Shown: positions 1 to 11,175 of the stretch, piece by piece
Layout of the letters: every line of letters begins with the position of its first letter
How positions within the stretch are numbered: the first letter of the stretch is position 1
NCBI RefSeq assembly: GCF_026262505.1
Contig: NC_067204.1
Coordinates: 12,480,522 to 12,544,521, forward strand
From: Trichomonas vaginalis G3
Taxonomy: Eukaryota > Parabasalia > Trichomonadida > Trichomonadidae
Length of the DNA: 64,000 nucleotides
Direction of reading: 5' to 3'
Translations under genes and position numbers: made by a program
The notes under the pieces: generated by a model
Database searches by the model: none
The model's input: the letters and a program-made list of their open reading frames with translations, nothing else
What the model was told of the DNA's origin: nothing

Positions 1-2401
1 CCAAGCCAACGCTAAAGCAGCCCAGCTTATAGGGTCAATAAGGACAAAAATACAAGCGGATGAAGACAGTTCAAATGAAGCTTTAACGAATGCTGACTTT
101 AAGAACGCCTTCGAAGCTCTTCATAGTAAGGTGAAACAAGTGAACGACTTCTCATCTGGAAAGAAACTGAAGTCTGAAGGTTTCGACAACGAGTTAAGAG
201 AAGTAGCACAAAATATGACGAAAATAACAGATGCAGCAACGAGACAGGCAGTTCAAAGTGCCTATGACGCCGTTAGAGCAACTGTTGTGAAAAGTCAAGA
301 AAAAGAGTTACAACAGACCAAAACAGACCTAGTAAATGCTTTCTTAAAAACGAAAAGTCAGGTAGGACATTACGCTGCAGATGGAACATATGTGCCAGCT
401 GGTGGAACTTATATACCACCAAACCCTCCAAGAGAAGCACCTGCACCAGGACTACCTAGAACATTTACATCGTCACATGGACACAGACACAGGCATGCAC
501 AACAACCAGCACAACAACCACCTCCACAACCAGCACAACAACCAACACAACAACCAGCACAACAACCAACAGTTCAAAATCCAGCACAACAACAACCACA
601 AACAGAGCAAGGACATAAAAGAAGTAGAGAACAAGGAAACCAAGAATTCTTAAAAATGCTTAAAGAAGAGTGTGGTTTCCCAGATAGTATTGACTTTAGT
701 GACAGATATAAAGAAGCTATTGGAAAGTTCAAGGATGGAAATACTGACCCGAACCTATTTAGCTTTATGGCTCAGCACCAAAACGGATATAATCTCAAAC
801 CTGGAAAATACAAGCTCGCTAAGGGATATGATTTAATAGCATATCATCCAAATGACATGGATGAATTTACTCCGAGATATTTGATGTCAGAGCTAAATGA
901 CAATTCAACTTTCGTCATGAAACGCGTAAAAAATAGAGACGGAACGAAAGAACAAAAGCTTATGAATGCGGATGACGTAGATAGGGAAATTGTTGAAAAC
1001 GGTCTCGGAATATATGAAATGCCAGCAGATGAGGTACAAGAAACTCCACAGGAAGAAGTTCAGATACAACCAGACATGGAAGAAATAGTTCAGCAACAAC
1101 AGCTAGAAGAGCCTGAAGGAAACGAACAAGTCCTTCCTTTGGAAACTAACTTCACAGAACTAGATGAAGATTTGGAACAGCCGAAAAATCTTGACCCTCA
1201 ACAAGAGTATGCGGAGAATATGGAATCTTTCCAAGAGTCTAAGAAAAATTCGGCTGACATAGTAGAAGAATATCGAAAAATGTTCGCCGACATACAAAAG
1301 ACTCCAACATCAGATGAAAATATCCAGCATAGAATGGAAGAACTGAAAGATAATGTACGCAAATACAACAACCCTTTTTACTTACGAGCATTTAACGTTC
1401 AATCTTCGGATGAACTCGGTGAAAATAAAAGGTTAAATTTCAAGAAAACATATAGAAATGAACATTGTTTAAAGTTCATTCAGAACCTAACCAAGATGGA
1501 AACAAACCTACTTTTGTTTCTGCAGACGATGGAACTACAATGAGATGGGGTCATAAAGCTAACCCGGATAGGTGGTTCATAAACTTACAACCACAATTCC
1601 AAGAAGTTGTAGACGCAATGGAAGTCAATGGTGAACGAGACATAGCTGGTATTTTAAGCGCGGCTTTAATGCCATTGAAAGATATGAAAGATGCAGATAT
1701 TTTGGACCAGTATGAAATGAACATGGCTGATGGAAATATAACACCTGACGTTCTAGAACATTTATCTCAAAGAACTACACAGAACCATAAAGATGGTATA
1801 TTTGGTGAAGAGTTTAGAAAGAAAGTTAGGGAGAGAGAAGGAAGAGAACCTATTGTACATGACCTTGCAAACGAAAGTTTACAAAATGTCATAAAAACTT
1901 ACTTTGCAGACAATGAACCGAGAAGGGATGAATATTTAAGAAAACTCAAATGGACAGTACCAAATGAAATGTTAGTATTGAAAAACATGTTCCTTGACAA
2001 AATAAAACCAACTACAGAAATAAACGACGCAAGACTGAAAGATTGGGTAAAAGCTTTCCCATTCACAAAAGATATAGTTGGTAACATGGAAAGAAAACCA
2101 GAATGGCTACAAAAACATATTTTGGAAACAGCTTATTCCATATGGACAGGCACTGTTTGAAGAGCTTGAACCGGAAACTCAGGAAAGAGTCATGCAAACA
2201 ATACGCGAAGACTCAAATACAAACTATGACAAACTCTTTCTAGGATATAGGTTACCTGAGATGGGCGACCAGAGCCAAAAGGCAAAAAGGACATGGGAAA
2301 TTTGCAACATACTAGATGAACATAATGCAAAGATGCAACAACTTCAAGCAGAGGGCAATGAAGGAAAAAGAAAGTTAAAAACTCAGTCAGGAAGAAAGTA
2401 A
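1..2401 (+). pseudogene. Large coiled-coil, P/Q-rich virion-type protein, element A (5' end outside)
   Basis: Homologous to the 1107-residue protein starting at 29633 in element B, which it matches from within the coiled-coil region to the stop. Seen here: Gln/Pro-rich repeats around 500-610 built on the word QNPAQQ/AQQP, an acidic Q-rich stretch around 1030-1110, and a basic C-terminus. Function is unknown; first place in the capsid arm suggests a structural or core protein. About three breaks. The repeat tract differs in length from B and C. Confidence 0.8.
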
Positions 2402-2468
2402 AGCTTGGTCGGAGTGGGTTCTATTATGACATATAAATCCAACTATTCTATATTTTTACTCATATGAA

Positions 2469-4074
2469 ATGTACGCCGCTCAGAATATAACGCCAACAGT
2501 TTTGGATGCTATGAATGGAAATGTTTCCGAATGGTATAACGAATGCGACAATGCCATTAGAAGGTCAGAAATAGTTCCTGGAACTTACGAATATACAACT
2601 GCTGTTTCTTATGGAAACGTAGGTGAGTTTGGAGAAGTTCTTCAACAACAGTAGATATTGCTTGCGACAGGTTTCATATAATTTCTATTGACAACTCTTT
2701 CTTATACGTGGAACAAGACATTGAAATAAAACCTTCTGCCAAGTTGTCTGACAAGAAAGGTTGCAATGGAATTTTCTATGTCGGATACCAATATGCTCCA
2801 GAAGTTTTCATGGGATATAAGATATATTCTAACTCTGACTTAGTTCAAACAGTAACATGGGCAAACTATGAAATGGTTCGCTTTGAGAACTCAGTACAAC
2901 CACAAGCTAGAGAACAAACAGACCAGTATGCAACTATTGAGAAAATAAGAAGACTTGACCCTAACGTTCCAGGAGTTTATGTTGACCTTTCTGGTTCAGA
3001 TGGAAATGCTGTCACTAAAGTAAAAACTGAAACTTAGAGTTCCTTTGTCATCTTTCCTCATCTTCAGGTTTTTAAGATACTTGCCAAACTGGGCAGGAAA
3101 AATTTCTATTGAACTTACTCCAAGCAAAAATAACTTAGTCATTGCACCAACACAAGACCCATTCACTCTTACAGACGTAAAGGGAGCAAATCAAACGTCA
3201 TTCGCCGAATTTTGCAAAGATAAGGTTGACTTAGACTTTGGTTTCTCAAACCTCAACACTGAAGTAAAGTATTATTTCAATGCTGCTGGAACTGCTTGGA
3301 CCCAGTTAGGTTTACATGCGAAAAATTTGAATGCAAGAGAATAGAAAGCAGACTTGCAGTCTATATGTTGGACCCAGATATTTCAAATGCTTTAGCTGCC
3401 AAATATATTGCAGTTCCACTTATGTTCCCTATACACCAAATATCTGTCAAAGACTTTGCAGGTGAAGTTTGGAAACCAAAATCCAGGAACCGCAGGTGCA
3501 AGAACAGATATTGCTTTAACAACTGCAATGAAAACACGCAGATACTATGTTTGTACTGTTCAGACGAACTATAAATGACTATTCTTGTTTCTACAACCTG
3601 GTATTAAATATCATATAAACATAGATGGCAAATATTATCCAAGAGAAGAATATTCTACAGTTGAGGATATGAGGTCATACAACTTGACATTAGATGCTAT
3701 GAACTTTAACAACAACTTCACAACAACCATTAACCCTGAAATGCAAAGTTCTATTATGCCATATGTGAAAGTATGGACTCATACAGGAGGTCAAAAAACT
3801 CAATATACAAATGGAGACGTTCAAACTTTTGGCTTGGCATTCCATTTGCTGACTCAGAAGCTTTATGGGTGGTATTTCAACTTTGGTACTGTACAAATAC
3901 AATATACTGGTGACAGAGACGTCCATATGAACTGAGAGCAAAGAAGTTTACAAAACCAATAGCACTTTTCACGGAAGATGCTCTTTTGAAGATTCGTTCG
4001 ATGAAACTGCTGGGGCTCCTCAGATTGCATAACGACAGCTTCCATCGAGCAGATTTTTGGCAGCAGGTCAGTAA
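2469..4074 (+). pseudogene. Probable major capsid protein, element A
   Basis: Same protein as the open 534-residue copy at 50693. Starts at the ATG after TACTCATATGAA, where TCATA fits a trichomonad initiator. Family assignment rests on length, position next to penton, helicase and ATPase genes, and the segment LPNWAGKISIELTP, which resembles the linker and strand region of double jelly-roll capsid proteins of Polintons and their relatives. About ten breaks, so clearly a fossil copy. Confidence 0.65.
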
Positions 4075-4404
4075 GTTGTTCTTGAACTGACTTCTCTCCG
4101 TAAATATTGACAGTACGCCAGTTTTTGACATAAAATTGTATTATAAACTTACCTTTAGAAATATCTGTAAGTTTTGTTGTTATATTTTTGTCTGCTTCAA
4201 GAACTTTCACCATCTCGGTTATACCAACTTCTTTGCTTTATGAAAAATTTTGGTTCAGCAAAGACTGCTATTCTATAACATTTACCATTGTTTGTATAAA
4301 GAACTATTTCTGTCAATGTATTTGTATTGTTTGTGTGTGTAAACTTTGTTTTGCTTCAATTCGAAGAGATACTCAAATACGTCCATATTTTTATTCTAAA
4401 TAAA

Positions 4405-4986
4405 ATGTCATTTCCGAAAAATAGAAGCGTAAGTTTCAAAAGGTTTAATGGCGGTGGCAGATGTGAAGTTAAATTCACCAACTCAAACAAACAGTCAAAG
4501 TGTTGTTGTCAATGTCAAAGAAAGAGATGTTGAAGTGGGGAAACCATACGAAGACGAAGATGGTATAACAATTGTTCCTGTAAAAGAACAACCAACATAT
4601 CCTGAAGTTAGCAGAGACTTAAGTTCTGTTGCAGATATTCGAAACGACTACATGCAACTGAAAAACAAACTTAAAACTCAGGAGAAGATTTGTCAAGCTT
4701 TAGGTATAATGTTAAACTTGGTCGAACACAACCCTGTAAAAGTGAACTCATATGTCATCGCACCTCATGAAATTTTGAAAGAACTATTGAAACTTTTGAC
4801 AGAGGCAGACGATATAAACATCAAAGAAATAGAACCCGACATTGCTTGCTGTGGTGTTTCATATAATGTCATTGACAAGATATACGTTATGAAAGGAGGT
4901 GAAACGTTGAACTTAAAGTATATAGTTTCCCAGACGTTATAAAAATATTTGACGACCACAACATTTCATTAAAATTTATTTGCTAA
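4405..4986 (+). pseudogene. 192-residue protein between capsid and penton genes, element A
   Basis: Copy of the open gene at 52629 in element C. The family is not recognised. Its middle is predicted to be helical (DIRNDYMQLKNKLKTQEK) and the C-terminal half is compact with a CCGVSYNVID segment. The stop lies five bases before the next ATG, so the two genes are tightly packed. About two breaks. Confidence 0.6.
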
Positions 4987-4991
4987 GTAAA

Positions 4992-5777
4992 ATGGCAGAA
5001 GACACAATGGTTTATACTATTACACTAAAAACCCTGAGTCATATAATTCTATAACAACAACTTACAAAGTCCTCAAGGACGATATTGTAAACTAACTTTA
5101 AACACAATGACAACTAAAGCTTGTTTTGCTCTTTTGACACCAGAAGATTTTATTGTTGTGAATGGTAAAAAATACTCCTTTGAAGATACTTACTCAGATA
5201 TACCACCAACAGGTTTTGTTGACTTATTTAATACTTTAAGGACGAGTGTAACATGTGCTGCAACTAGAGCAGGTTTCATTATGTTTGGATGTCCGACTGA
5301 GTTTACTATAAACAATATGAGCTATAATACAAAACTTATATCTGGTTTTTACTACCAACAGTTTCCTATAACAGGAAAGGTGTCATACAAGGAATGTCTG
5401 TTCCATTGACTTTAAGTACACCTATTTTTATATATTGTTTCAAACTTAGGTTCAAAGTGCTATTCGAATGTCGACAGAACTACTATGACCAAAAGATACT
5501 TATGCGTATAAACAACACATTCTCTGCTGGTTGCCTATTGTTCATTCGAATGCAGAATTTTCACCTTAGTGAACTCAAACACTTTGGCAAGTATAACGTT
5601 GACATTAGTTGACGCAAACTTTGTTCCTGTAAAACTTTTATGTCCTATGTATTTGTCAATGACGGCAGAAAGTTTCGAATTGGAAGATGCAACTGGTGAA
5701 AGTATTGTATTACAAGAACAACTTCAACAACAAATAGCTCAAGAAACAACAAATGCAACAAATAGCTCAAAGAATAA
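4992..5777 (+). pseudogene. Probable minor capsid (penton-type) protein, element A
   Basis: Copy of the open 265-residue protein at 53212. Beta-rich sequence with alternating hydrophobics and a Gln-rich C-terminal tail. In Polintons and their virus relatives a single jelly-roll minor capsid protein sits beside the major capsid gene, which supports the call; there is no decisive motif. About four breaks. Confidence 0.5.
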
Positions 5778-5804
5778 AAAAAATATTTTTTTTTTTTTAT
5801 AAAA

Positions 5805-7044
5805 ATGTACAGAATAGATGTTTCAGATTTTTATGACTTCCAAGCGTTCAGAAATATGTGTCCATTTCGAGACTATAACAAAGCAGTCGAGAATTTGAAA
5901 CGTTTAGTCATTTATGTCGACTCTGCCCCAGAATGTTATGTCATGAAAAGAATGGGATGTTGTCTTTAACAAACCAAGAGCAACAATAGTTTCAGAACAA
6001 GAATGTAGACAGAAACTTAAGAATAAAAGTTCGTACAAGTTGGCATGAAGATGTTAGATGCTTGGGATATCTTATTGTCAAAGTTAGAAGATTTTTCAGT
6101 TCGAGGTATAAAGTTTATACACCTTCTCCAAACTTCTATTCTATCTTCACTGGATATAAATACGAACAAGTAGAATGGAAAGAAAATATTATAGAAGCTT
6201 GGTTAGACCATGTCAAAGAAATTATATGCAATGGAAACGAAAGAGTCTATGAGTATATCTTATGTTGGTTTGCAAACATCTTACAACATCCAAGTGCTAA
6301 AAATGAAACTGCTCTCATTATAATTGGAAAAACAAGGAACAGGTAAGAACACTTTCTTTTACAGATATCTTATGCAAACTGTTAGAGGGCTATTCGAACC
6401 CTAATATGACAAACTTAGAAAACATCTGCGGTAAATTTAACTCTTCAATAGAAGAATATGAAACTTATAGTTTGCAATGAACTTCAAAGTATTAGATACA
6501 ACAAAAGTTTTTAACTCAGATGCTTTGAAGAGTCTTATAACAGACAAAGTTGGAGTTGTTGAAAGAAAGTATAAAGACCAAAGAGTTTGTGAAAATGTTG
6601 CAAATTTCATTATGGTTTCAAACAATGCTGTTCCGATGAAGTTAGAAAGTTCTGACAGAAGATATGTAGTTGTCAGAACGTCAGATTCTCATATGCAAGA
6701 TACAGAATATTTTGACGACTTAGCAGAAACTTTGACATCTGACTTTTACAACCACTTGTTCTCATATTTCATGACATTAGATATTTCAAAGTTCAATCCA
6801 AGACAAATTCCATATACCGAAGAGAGACACAACATTGTTAGAAGCAAACAAGAGTGTATATGAACTGTTTATAGATGAGACTAACTTTGAGTGTTTAGAT
6901 GAAAGGTCATTGTACGATTCGTATAAACAATATTGTCAAGAATATGGTTATATGGCAGCTTCTAAACGAACATTCTTGGCAAATGTCAAAAATCTTTTAG
7001 ATGTTCAGAACGGCGTATATACAAAGAAAAATTTTTCTGAGTAA
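5805..7044 (+). pseudogene. SF3 helicase, element A
   Basis: Copy of the superfamily 3 (D5/P4-like) helicase at 36330 and 54042. The Sensor/motif C region NFIMVSNN and the following DRRYVVVRTSD are visible, as is the upstream FYSIFTGYKYEQVEW block typical of viral primase-helicases. About five breaks. Polintons usually lack an SF3 helicase, whereas Polinton-like viruses and virophages have one. Confidence 0.8.
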
Positions 7045-7078
7045 ATTTAAAAAAATATTTTTTTATCCGATAGAAAAG

Positions 7079-7498
7079 ATGGCAAAATATATTTCAGTCA
7101 ACAAGTATATGACAGAAGTCAAAGAAGAACTAGACCCATTCGCTTATTTGAATGTTTACTTCTACCATTTTGAAAAGTCTACATTTGACAAAGTTTGGAA
7201 CATCGAACCAGTTAAGTTTGCTATTGTGACTAAAAATGGTGCGAAATTTGAAGACTTAGACATAGAAGGTTTGTTAGCAGTCAAAGAAAATTTTGACAGA
7301 AAGTTCTCAAACCTTAAAGAAGGCAAAGCATACAAACTTGTTATACCTTATGAACCAAAGAAAGCAGACGACTATGAATATTATGAGTCTAAGATAGTTG
7401 AAGTTCAAGGTAAATTGGGTAAAAAGATTTTAGAGTCTAAGCCAGTGTTTGCTCCTAAAGAGGAAGAGAACATTGACATTGACCCAGAAATGTTCTAA
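7079..7498 (+). CDS. Probable single-stranded DNA-binding protein, element A
   Basis: Open frame of 139 residues. Its beta-rich body (KAYKLVIPYEPKKADDYEYY) could be an OB fold, and it ends in an acidic tail closing with phenylalanine (EEENIDIDPEMF). Acidic tails ending in an aromatic residue are typical of ssDNA-binding proteins such as bacterial SSB and T7 gp2.5, where they contact replication partners. It follows directly on the helicase gene in all three elements. No database match was possible, so the function is inferred from tail and context. Confidence 0.5.
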   Translation: MAKYISVNKYMTEVKEELDPFAYLNVYFYHFEKSTFDKVWNIEPVKFAIVTKNGAKFEDLDIEGLLAVKENFDRKFSNLKEGKAYKLVIPYEPKKADDYEYYESKIVEVQGKLGKKILESKPVFAPKEEENIDIDPEMF

Positions 7499-7514
7499 AA
7501 ATAAAATTTTATTT

Positions 7515-7978
7515 TTACATGTCAAATTTCTTTTTCTCTGGCTGGTTCTTCTTCTCTGGCTCTGGTTCTTTCTTCTCTTCTTCTACTTTCTTTTCTTTCT
7601 TTTCTTCTTCTTCTTCTTCTCTGGTGGAGTTATGTCAAATTTCTCGAACCATATTTATGTAAAAGTTCTTTGTCCTTTAATAGCTCTTCTATTCTGTTTC
7701 CTATTTCATCTTCAAGAACAGCGCATGTGTCTTCTTTGCATTCTAAGAACTTTTGTTGGACTTCATCTTTCCAATCGGCGTCATCTCTGTCAACAAGTCT
7801 GTCATTGACAAACTTAAAGACTTCTCTGCTAATGTTTTATGGTTCTTGTCATATTCCCAGAAACAGAACTTTAGAACAAATTCACCTTTCTTGTTTACAC
7901 TATGTAAGATTTTATGGTCGACAGATGTTTTGCTGTCAAAAAGTTGTCTCGAATATAGATAGCGAAATCGCTAGACAT
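7515..7978 (-). pseudogene. Charged 147-residue protein, opposing strand, element A
   Basis: Copy of the open gene at 38035 in element B. It lies between the ssDNA-binding candidate and the ATPase on the other strand, with its 3' end facing the former. The Lys/Glu-rich C-terminal tail has a longer repeat tract here than in B and C. Family not recognised. About three breaks. Confidence 0.6.
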
Positions 7979-8014
7979 TTTCAAAAAGATAAAAATTTTA
8001 ATTTTTCTAAAAAT

Positions 8015-8885
8015 ATGTTAGAAAAAAAGTTTGCTGACATTGACAAGAAATTTGAGAATGTTTTAAACAAGAACAAGAGGAAGTTAGAAAATGCTCAGAT
8101 AAAACCCATACATGACAAGTTCTTATTTGCTCAGAATGGTATAACAGGTCTAATCGCACCACCTGGGTCGGGTAAGACTTTCACTTATCTTAAAATGGCT
8201 GCACAACAACAAGAACTAGATGAGAAGAACCCATTCTATGAGTTAGTAGTCATTTGTTCGACTTCTGGTCAATTTGACCAAACCGTCAATTCGTTCAAAG
8301 ATATTATAAAGAAGTCCAAGTTAGTATGTATAAAGATCTGAGTTGTTAGATTGGATAAAGAAGTACCAAAGAAGAGTTTTGAAGTATAATGCTATAAATG
8401 AGTATATAAACTCGAAGTTTAAAGACCCAAATGAGGAAATGCAGAGAATATTAGAGAAGAAACACTTCAGAAACAAACAGAAAGAGATAGAATACATTTC
8501 GAAGAAATTGCAATCTTACGATTGGAAGACATACCCTCATAGATGTCTTCTTATTTTAGATGACTTTGCTTCTCATCCTTTGTTAAAGAACAGAGAACAA
8601 GATATGTGTCGAATTCTTAAGAAGCTCAGACACTTTAACATCTCAGTTGTCATTTGTGTACAGACAGCAAAGAGTTTAAGTAAGGATGTTAAAAGAATAC
8701 TTACTGATATCATACTTTTCCCTGGATTGTCCGAAGACGATTTCATGGAACTTATGAAAGAGTCCATGGCAGGTAAGTTTGACAGACATGAACTATGGGA
8801 GAAGTACAAAGTCATACAAGACCCTCATACTTCTTTCAGAATTCATATCTACGCGAACAAAGTTCAAATTGTAAAAAGTCAATAA
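8015..8885 (+). pseudogene. Genome-packaging ATPase (A32/FtsK-HerA type), element A
   Basis: Walker A APPGSGKTFTY near residue 47, Walker B CLLILDDFA near residue 178, and a sensor-like strand ISVVICVQTAKSL after it. Order and length (about 290 residues) fit the A32-like packaging ATPases of Polintons and large DNA viruses, which translocate the genome into the capsid. One or two breaks. Its last 26 bases recur at 10426. Confidence 0.8.
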
Positions 8886-8900
8886 AAATAAATGGTTCAT

Positions 8901-9018
8901 TTACTCTGCTTGTTTGAAGTTGTCAAAATACTCTGTTATTTTTCACGATTTTCATGAGTTTTGGCGACTGGGGTTTCTTCCCTACTCGCTGTGCTTCACT
9001 GTTTTCATACGGAATTCA
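8901..9018 (-). pseudogene. Remnant of KilA-N gene, element A
   Basis: Matches the extreme C-terminal end plus one unit of the 54-bp repeat of the KilA-N gene seen whole at 57120 in element C. The remnant stops at the GAATTC palindrome that opens the first repeat cluster at 9021. Confidence 0.7.
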
Positions 9019-9020
9019 GC

Positions 9021-9260
9021 AAAAATAATGTTTAGGGTAGAAGGGTATATCTACCCCGTTTTCTACCCTCATTTCTACCCCAGTTATTTTATAAACGTTT
9101 CACATGGTAAACGTTATTTTTTAAATTTTGTGAAAACTCAACGGTTTGACACAAGCCCTAAAATATATTTTACTCAGAATTTTACTCAGAATTCAATAAA
9201 AATAATGTTTAGGGTAGATGGGTATATCTAACCTGATATCTACCCTCTTTTCTACCCCAG
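9021..9260 (+). repeat. Two palindromic GGGTAGA/TCTACCC clusters
   Basis: Two sites of about 65 bp (9021-9084 and 9196-9260). Each opens with AATTCA(G/A)(C/T)AAAAATAATGTTTA and then carries GGGTAGA words facing several TCTACCC words, giving a large imperfect palindrome. The 110 bp between them are AT-rich and non-coding and are shared with B and C. In B and C the same positions carry AGGTGAA/TTCACCT words instead. Confidence 0.8.
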
Positions 9261-9265
9261 TTATT

Positions 9266-10182
9266 TTATAAGCGTTTTACATGGTAAACATTGTGAATTC
9301 GTGAAATTCTAAACAATTTCGTAGCTTCTATTTCTTCTGTCAGTACATCGAATGTTTTAAACATGCCGAAGGTTTCTTTTATTTCTTCTTGACATCTGAA
9401 AGAAGGAAATCGTCAGCTGTTGGATAGTTTTTGTTTAGAAATGTCAACATGTCCATTTTAATCTTCTGCTGGTTTCTCTGCCTCCCTCTTTAAGTCAGCA
9501 TAGTCGTTTCGCATACGTTCTATCTCTTTGACGGAGTAGTTATATTTCCTCATTGCTGGCTTTACATTTAGAACATTGTGGGTTCATTTTTGCGTTATAT
9601 TCTGAAACCTTACCTGCTAGTATGACTAAGGCGTCAATTGCTCTCTTTAACTCAAAAGTTGCGGGTTTTATCTGTTCATTCCAATATCTTACTCTTCTAT
9701 CTTTATCTCTTATCTGCCATACACATTTTGCAAACTAACGAAACAAAGTTGTCGTAGGTCTTAAACTCCCAGATTTGTATATTGTCAGAGATGTTCTTAT
9801 ATACCATATCGCAATCTTTGTCCATGACTTTGTGGTTGCAATGAAATCCAAGAAACTCATAGTTAACCTTTCGTATGAACTTCTTTATTTCTACTGAGTC
9901 AGTTGCTTTGACTTCTATTTCATCGAATTCTGGAATAGTAAGCTTTTGTTGTTGGATTTCAGGAAGTTTAGGTAGATGGTCAATAATATCCTGCATTTCA
10001 TAAAGATACTGTTCATTTGTTTCATCTTTCGCACTACAGTCTAAATTACTTGTTAAAAGTTCCTGCTTTATCTTCTGGATTTCTGTTTCGAAAGTATATG
10101 AAGAAGGAATGAAGCTTTTCATCTCTACTAACATTGACGTAGGATTCATGACTAAAGAGTTTGGTGCTGTTGTTGCTAACAT
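9266..10182 (-). pseudogene. 311-residue accessory protein, element A
   Basis: Homologue of the open gene at 41362 in element B. Visible blocks include LTIPEFDEIEVKATDSVEIK and a C-terminal helical region. The start chosen is the ATG at 10182. Bounded on both sides by palindromic clusters. Family not recognised. About three breaks. Confidence 0.6.
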
Positions 10183-10264
10183 GTTCTTACAATAAAAATA
10201 AAAAAATATTTTTTTAAAAAAACCAACTTTATTTTTTATTTCGGGAAAACTCATGACAAATTCA

Positions 10265-10413
10265 TGAGGTTAGAAAAGAGGTTAGAAAAGAGGTTAGATA
10301 TACCCTTCTACCCTAAAATATATTTTTGGTGTAAATTTCATGAAAATTCAAGAGGGTAGAAAAGAGGTTAGAAAAGAGGTTAGATATACCCTTCTACCCT
10401 AAAATATATTTTT
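10265..10413 (-). repeat. Two adjoining palindromic clusters, opposite orientation
   Basis: Sites at 10265-10327 and 10350-10413 are inverse in orientation to those at 9021-9260: GAGGTTAGAAAAGAGGTTAG, then TACCCTTCTACCC and AAAATATATTTTTG, the second followed by GCTGAATTCAGC. In B and C about 350 bp, including a partial KilA-N gene, lie between the two equivalent sites. Confidence 0.8.
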
Positions 10414-10425
10414 GCTGAATTCAGC

Positions 10426-10463
10426 AACAAAGTTCAAATTGTAAAAAGTCAAGCTTGAAAAAT
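10426..10463 (+). repeat. Duplicate of the 3' end of the ATPase gene
   Basis: ACAAAGTTCAAATTGTAAAA and the following GTCAAGCTTGAAAAAT match the last codons and stop of the packaging ATPase gene as it ends in B and C. The same stretch is the true gene end at 8856-8882. The two copies flank the KilA-N remnant, all four clusters and the 311-residue gene. Confidence 0.8.
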
Positions 10464-10477
10464 GTAAGTGTTTAGTC

Positions 10478-10657
10478 TTAGTAAGATGGTAGCTTCTTAA
10501 AGCAAATACCATTGCTGAGTTTTATGTACGTGAAGAGAAGTACAATGAATTCAATTACGAGTACAATTGCAATGACAACTAAGGCAACTATTTTTGTCTT
10601 TTGCCAGCAAGGGTACTTCTTCTCTTCCAATGGTTCGGCAGAACTATACTCACTCAT
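10478..10657 (-). CDS. Small single-pass membrane protein
   Basis: 59 residues. An acidic N-terminus (MSEYSSAEPLEEKKYP) is followed by a hydrophobic segment of about 22 residues (IVALVVIAIVLVIEFIVLLF) near residues 23-43. The first ATG on this strand is used. It diverges from the gene at 10701 across 43 bp. Not present in B or C. Function unknown; small membrane proteins near capsid genes may act in entry or exit. Confidence 0.55.
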   Translation of the reverse strand: MSEYSSAEPLEEKKYPCWQKTKIVALVVIAIVLVIEFIVLLFTYIKLSNGICFKKLPSY

Positions 10658-10700
10658 GAGAAATGCCAAAACGGTTTAATAGAAAAAGTGTTATTTTTTC

Positions 10701-10895
10701 ATGTCCGAAGACTCGAAGGTGCAACACTTCCAAAATACCGACGAACTCAGAAGAGCAGCATGGCAGTATCTTCTTGACAACTTCTTTGAGTTCTCCAGGC
10801 ACACCTTGGAAAATGCTGAAGAACTCCGACATAGAGAATTTGGAGAAATTGCACTCCAATACTACCTTGACAAACAAAGGGTAAACAAAGGGTAA
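10701..10895 (+). CDS. Small helical protein, unknown
   Basis: 64 residues, predicted mostly helical, rich in Glu, Arg and Leu. The last codons lie in a short direct repeat (GGTAAACAAAG three times, 10877-10903), so the C-terminus may vary in length. Start follows TTATTTTTTC. Found only in element A. No family recognised. Confidence 0.45.
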   Translation: MSEDSKVQHFQNTDELRRAAWQYLLDNFFEFSRHTLENAEELRHREFGEIALQYYLDKQRVNKG

Positions 10896-10946
10896 ACAAA
10901 GGGTAAAATAAGACTAAAAACTTAACGTTTAAAAAGTGACATTTTT

Positions 10947-11147
10947 ATGAGCTCCGAGTCACCGAGAAAACTTGGTCAGATGTTAGCAGCTTACTTCCCT
11001 GAGGAGGATGGAAGCGTTACATACGTAAGGTTCAAAAACAACGAACCTGGAATTGCGTACCAAATTCGCAATTACATGACCATGGAAGAGTACGAAAGGT
11101 TCCTACAAGAGAAACCAGCTCTAAACAACTCAGAAAAGAAAGAGTAA
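10947..11147 (+). CDS. Small protein, unknown
   Basis: 66 residues starting at the ATG after GTGACATTTTT. Mixed sequence with an aromatic core (GSVTYVRFKNNEPGIAYQI) and a Lys/Glu-rich end. Stop TAA is followed by AAA, which fits a trichomonad-type polyadenylation signal. Element A only. No family recognised. Confidence 0.45.
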   Translation: MSSESPRKLGQMLAAYFPEEDGSVTYVRFKNNEPGIAYQIRNYMTMEEYERFLQEKPALNNSEKKE

Positions 11148-11175
11148 AAAGTTTAACTCGTAATTGTTTATTTTT

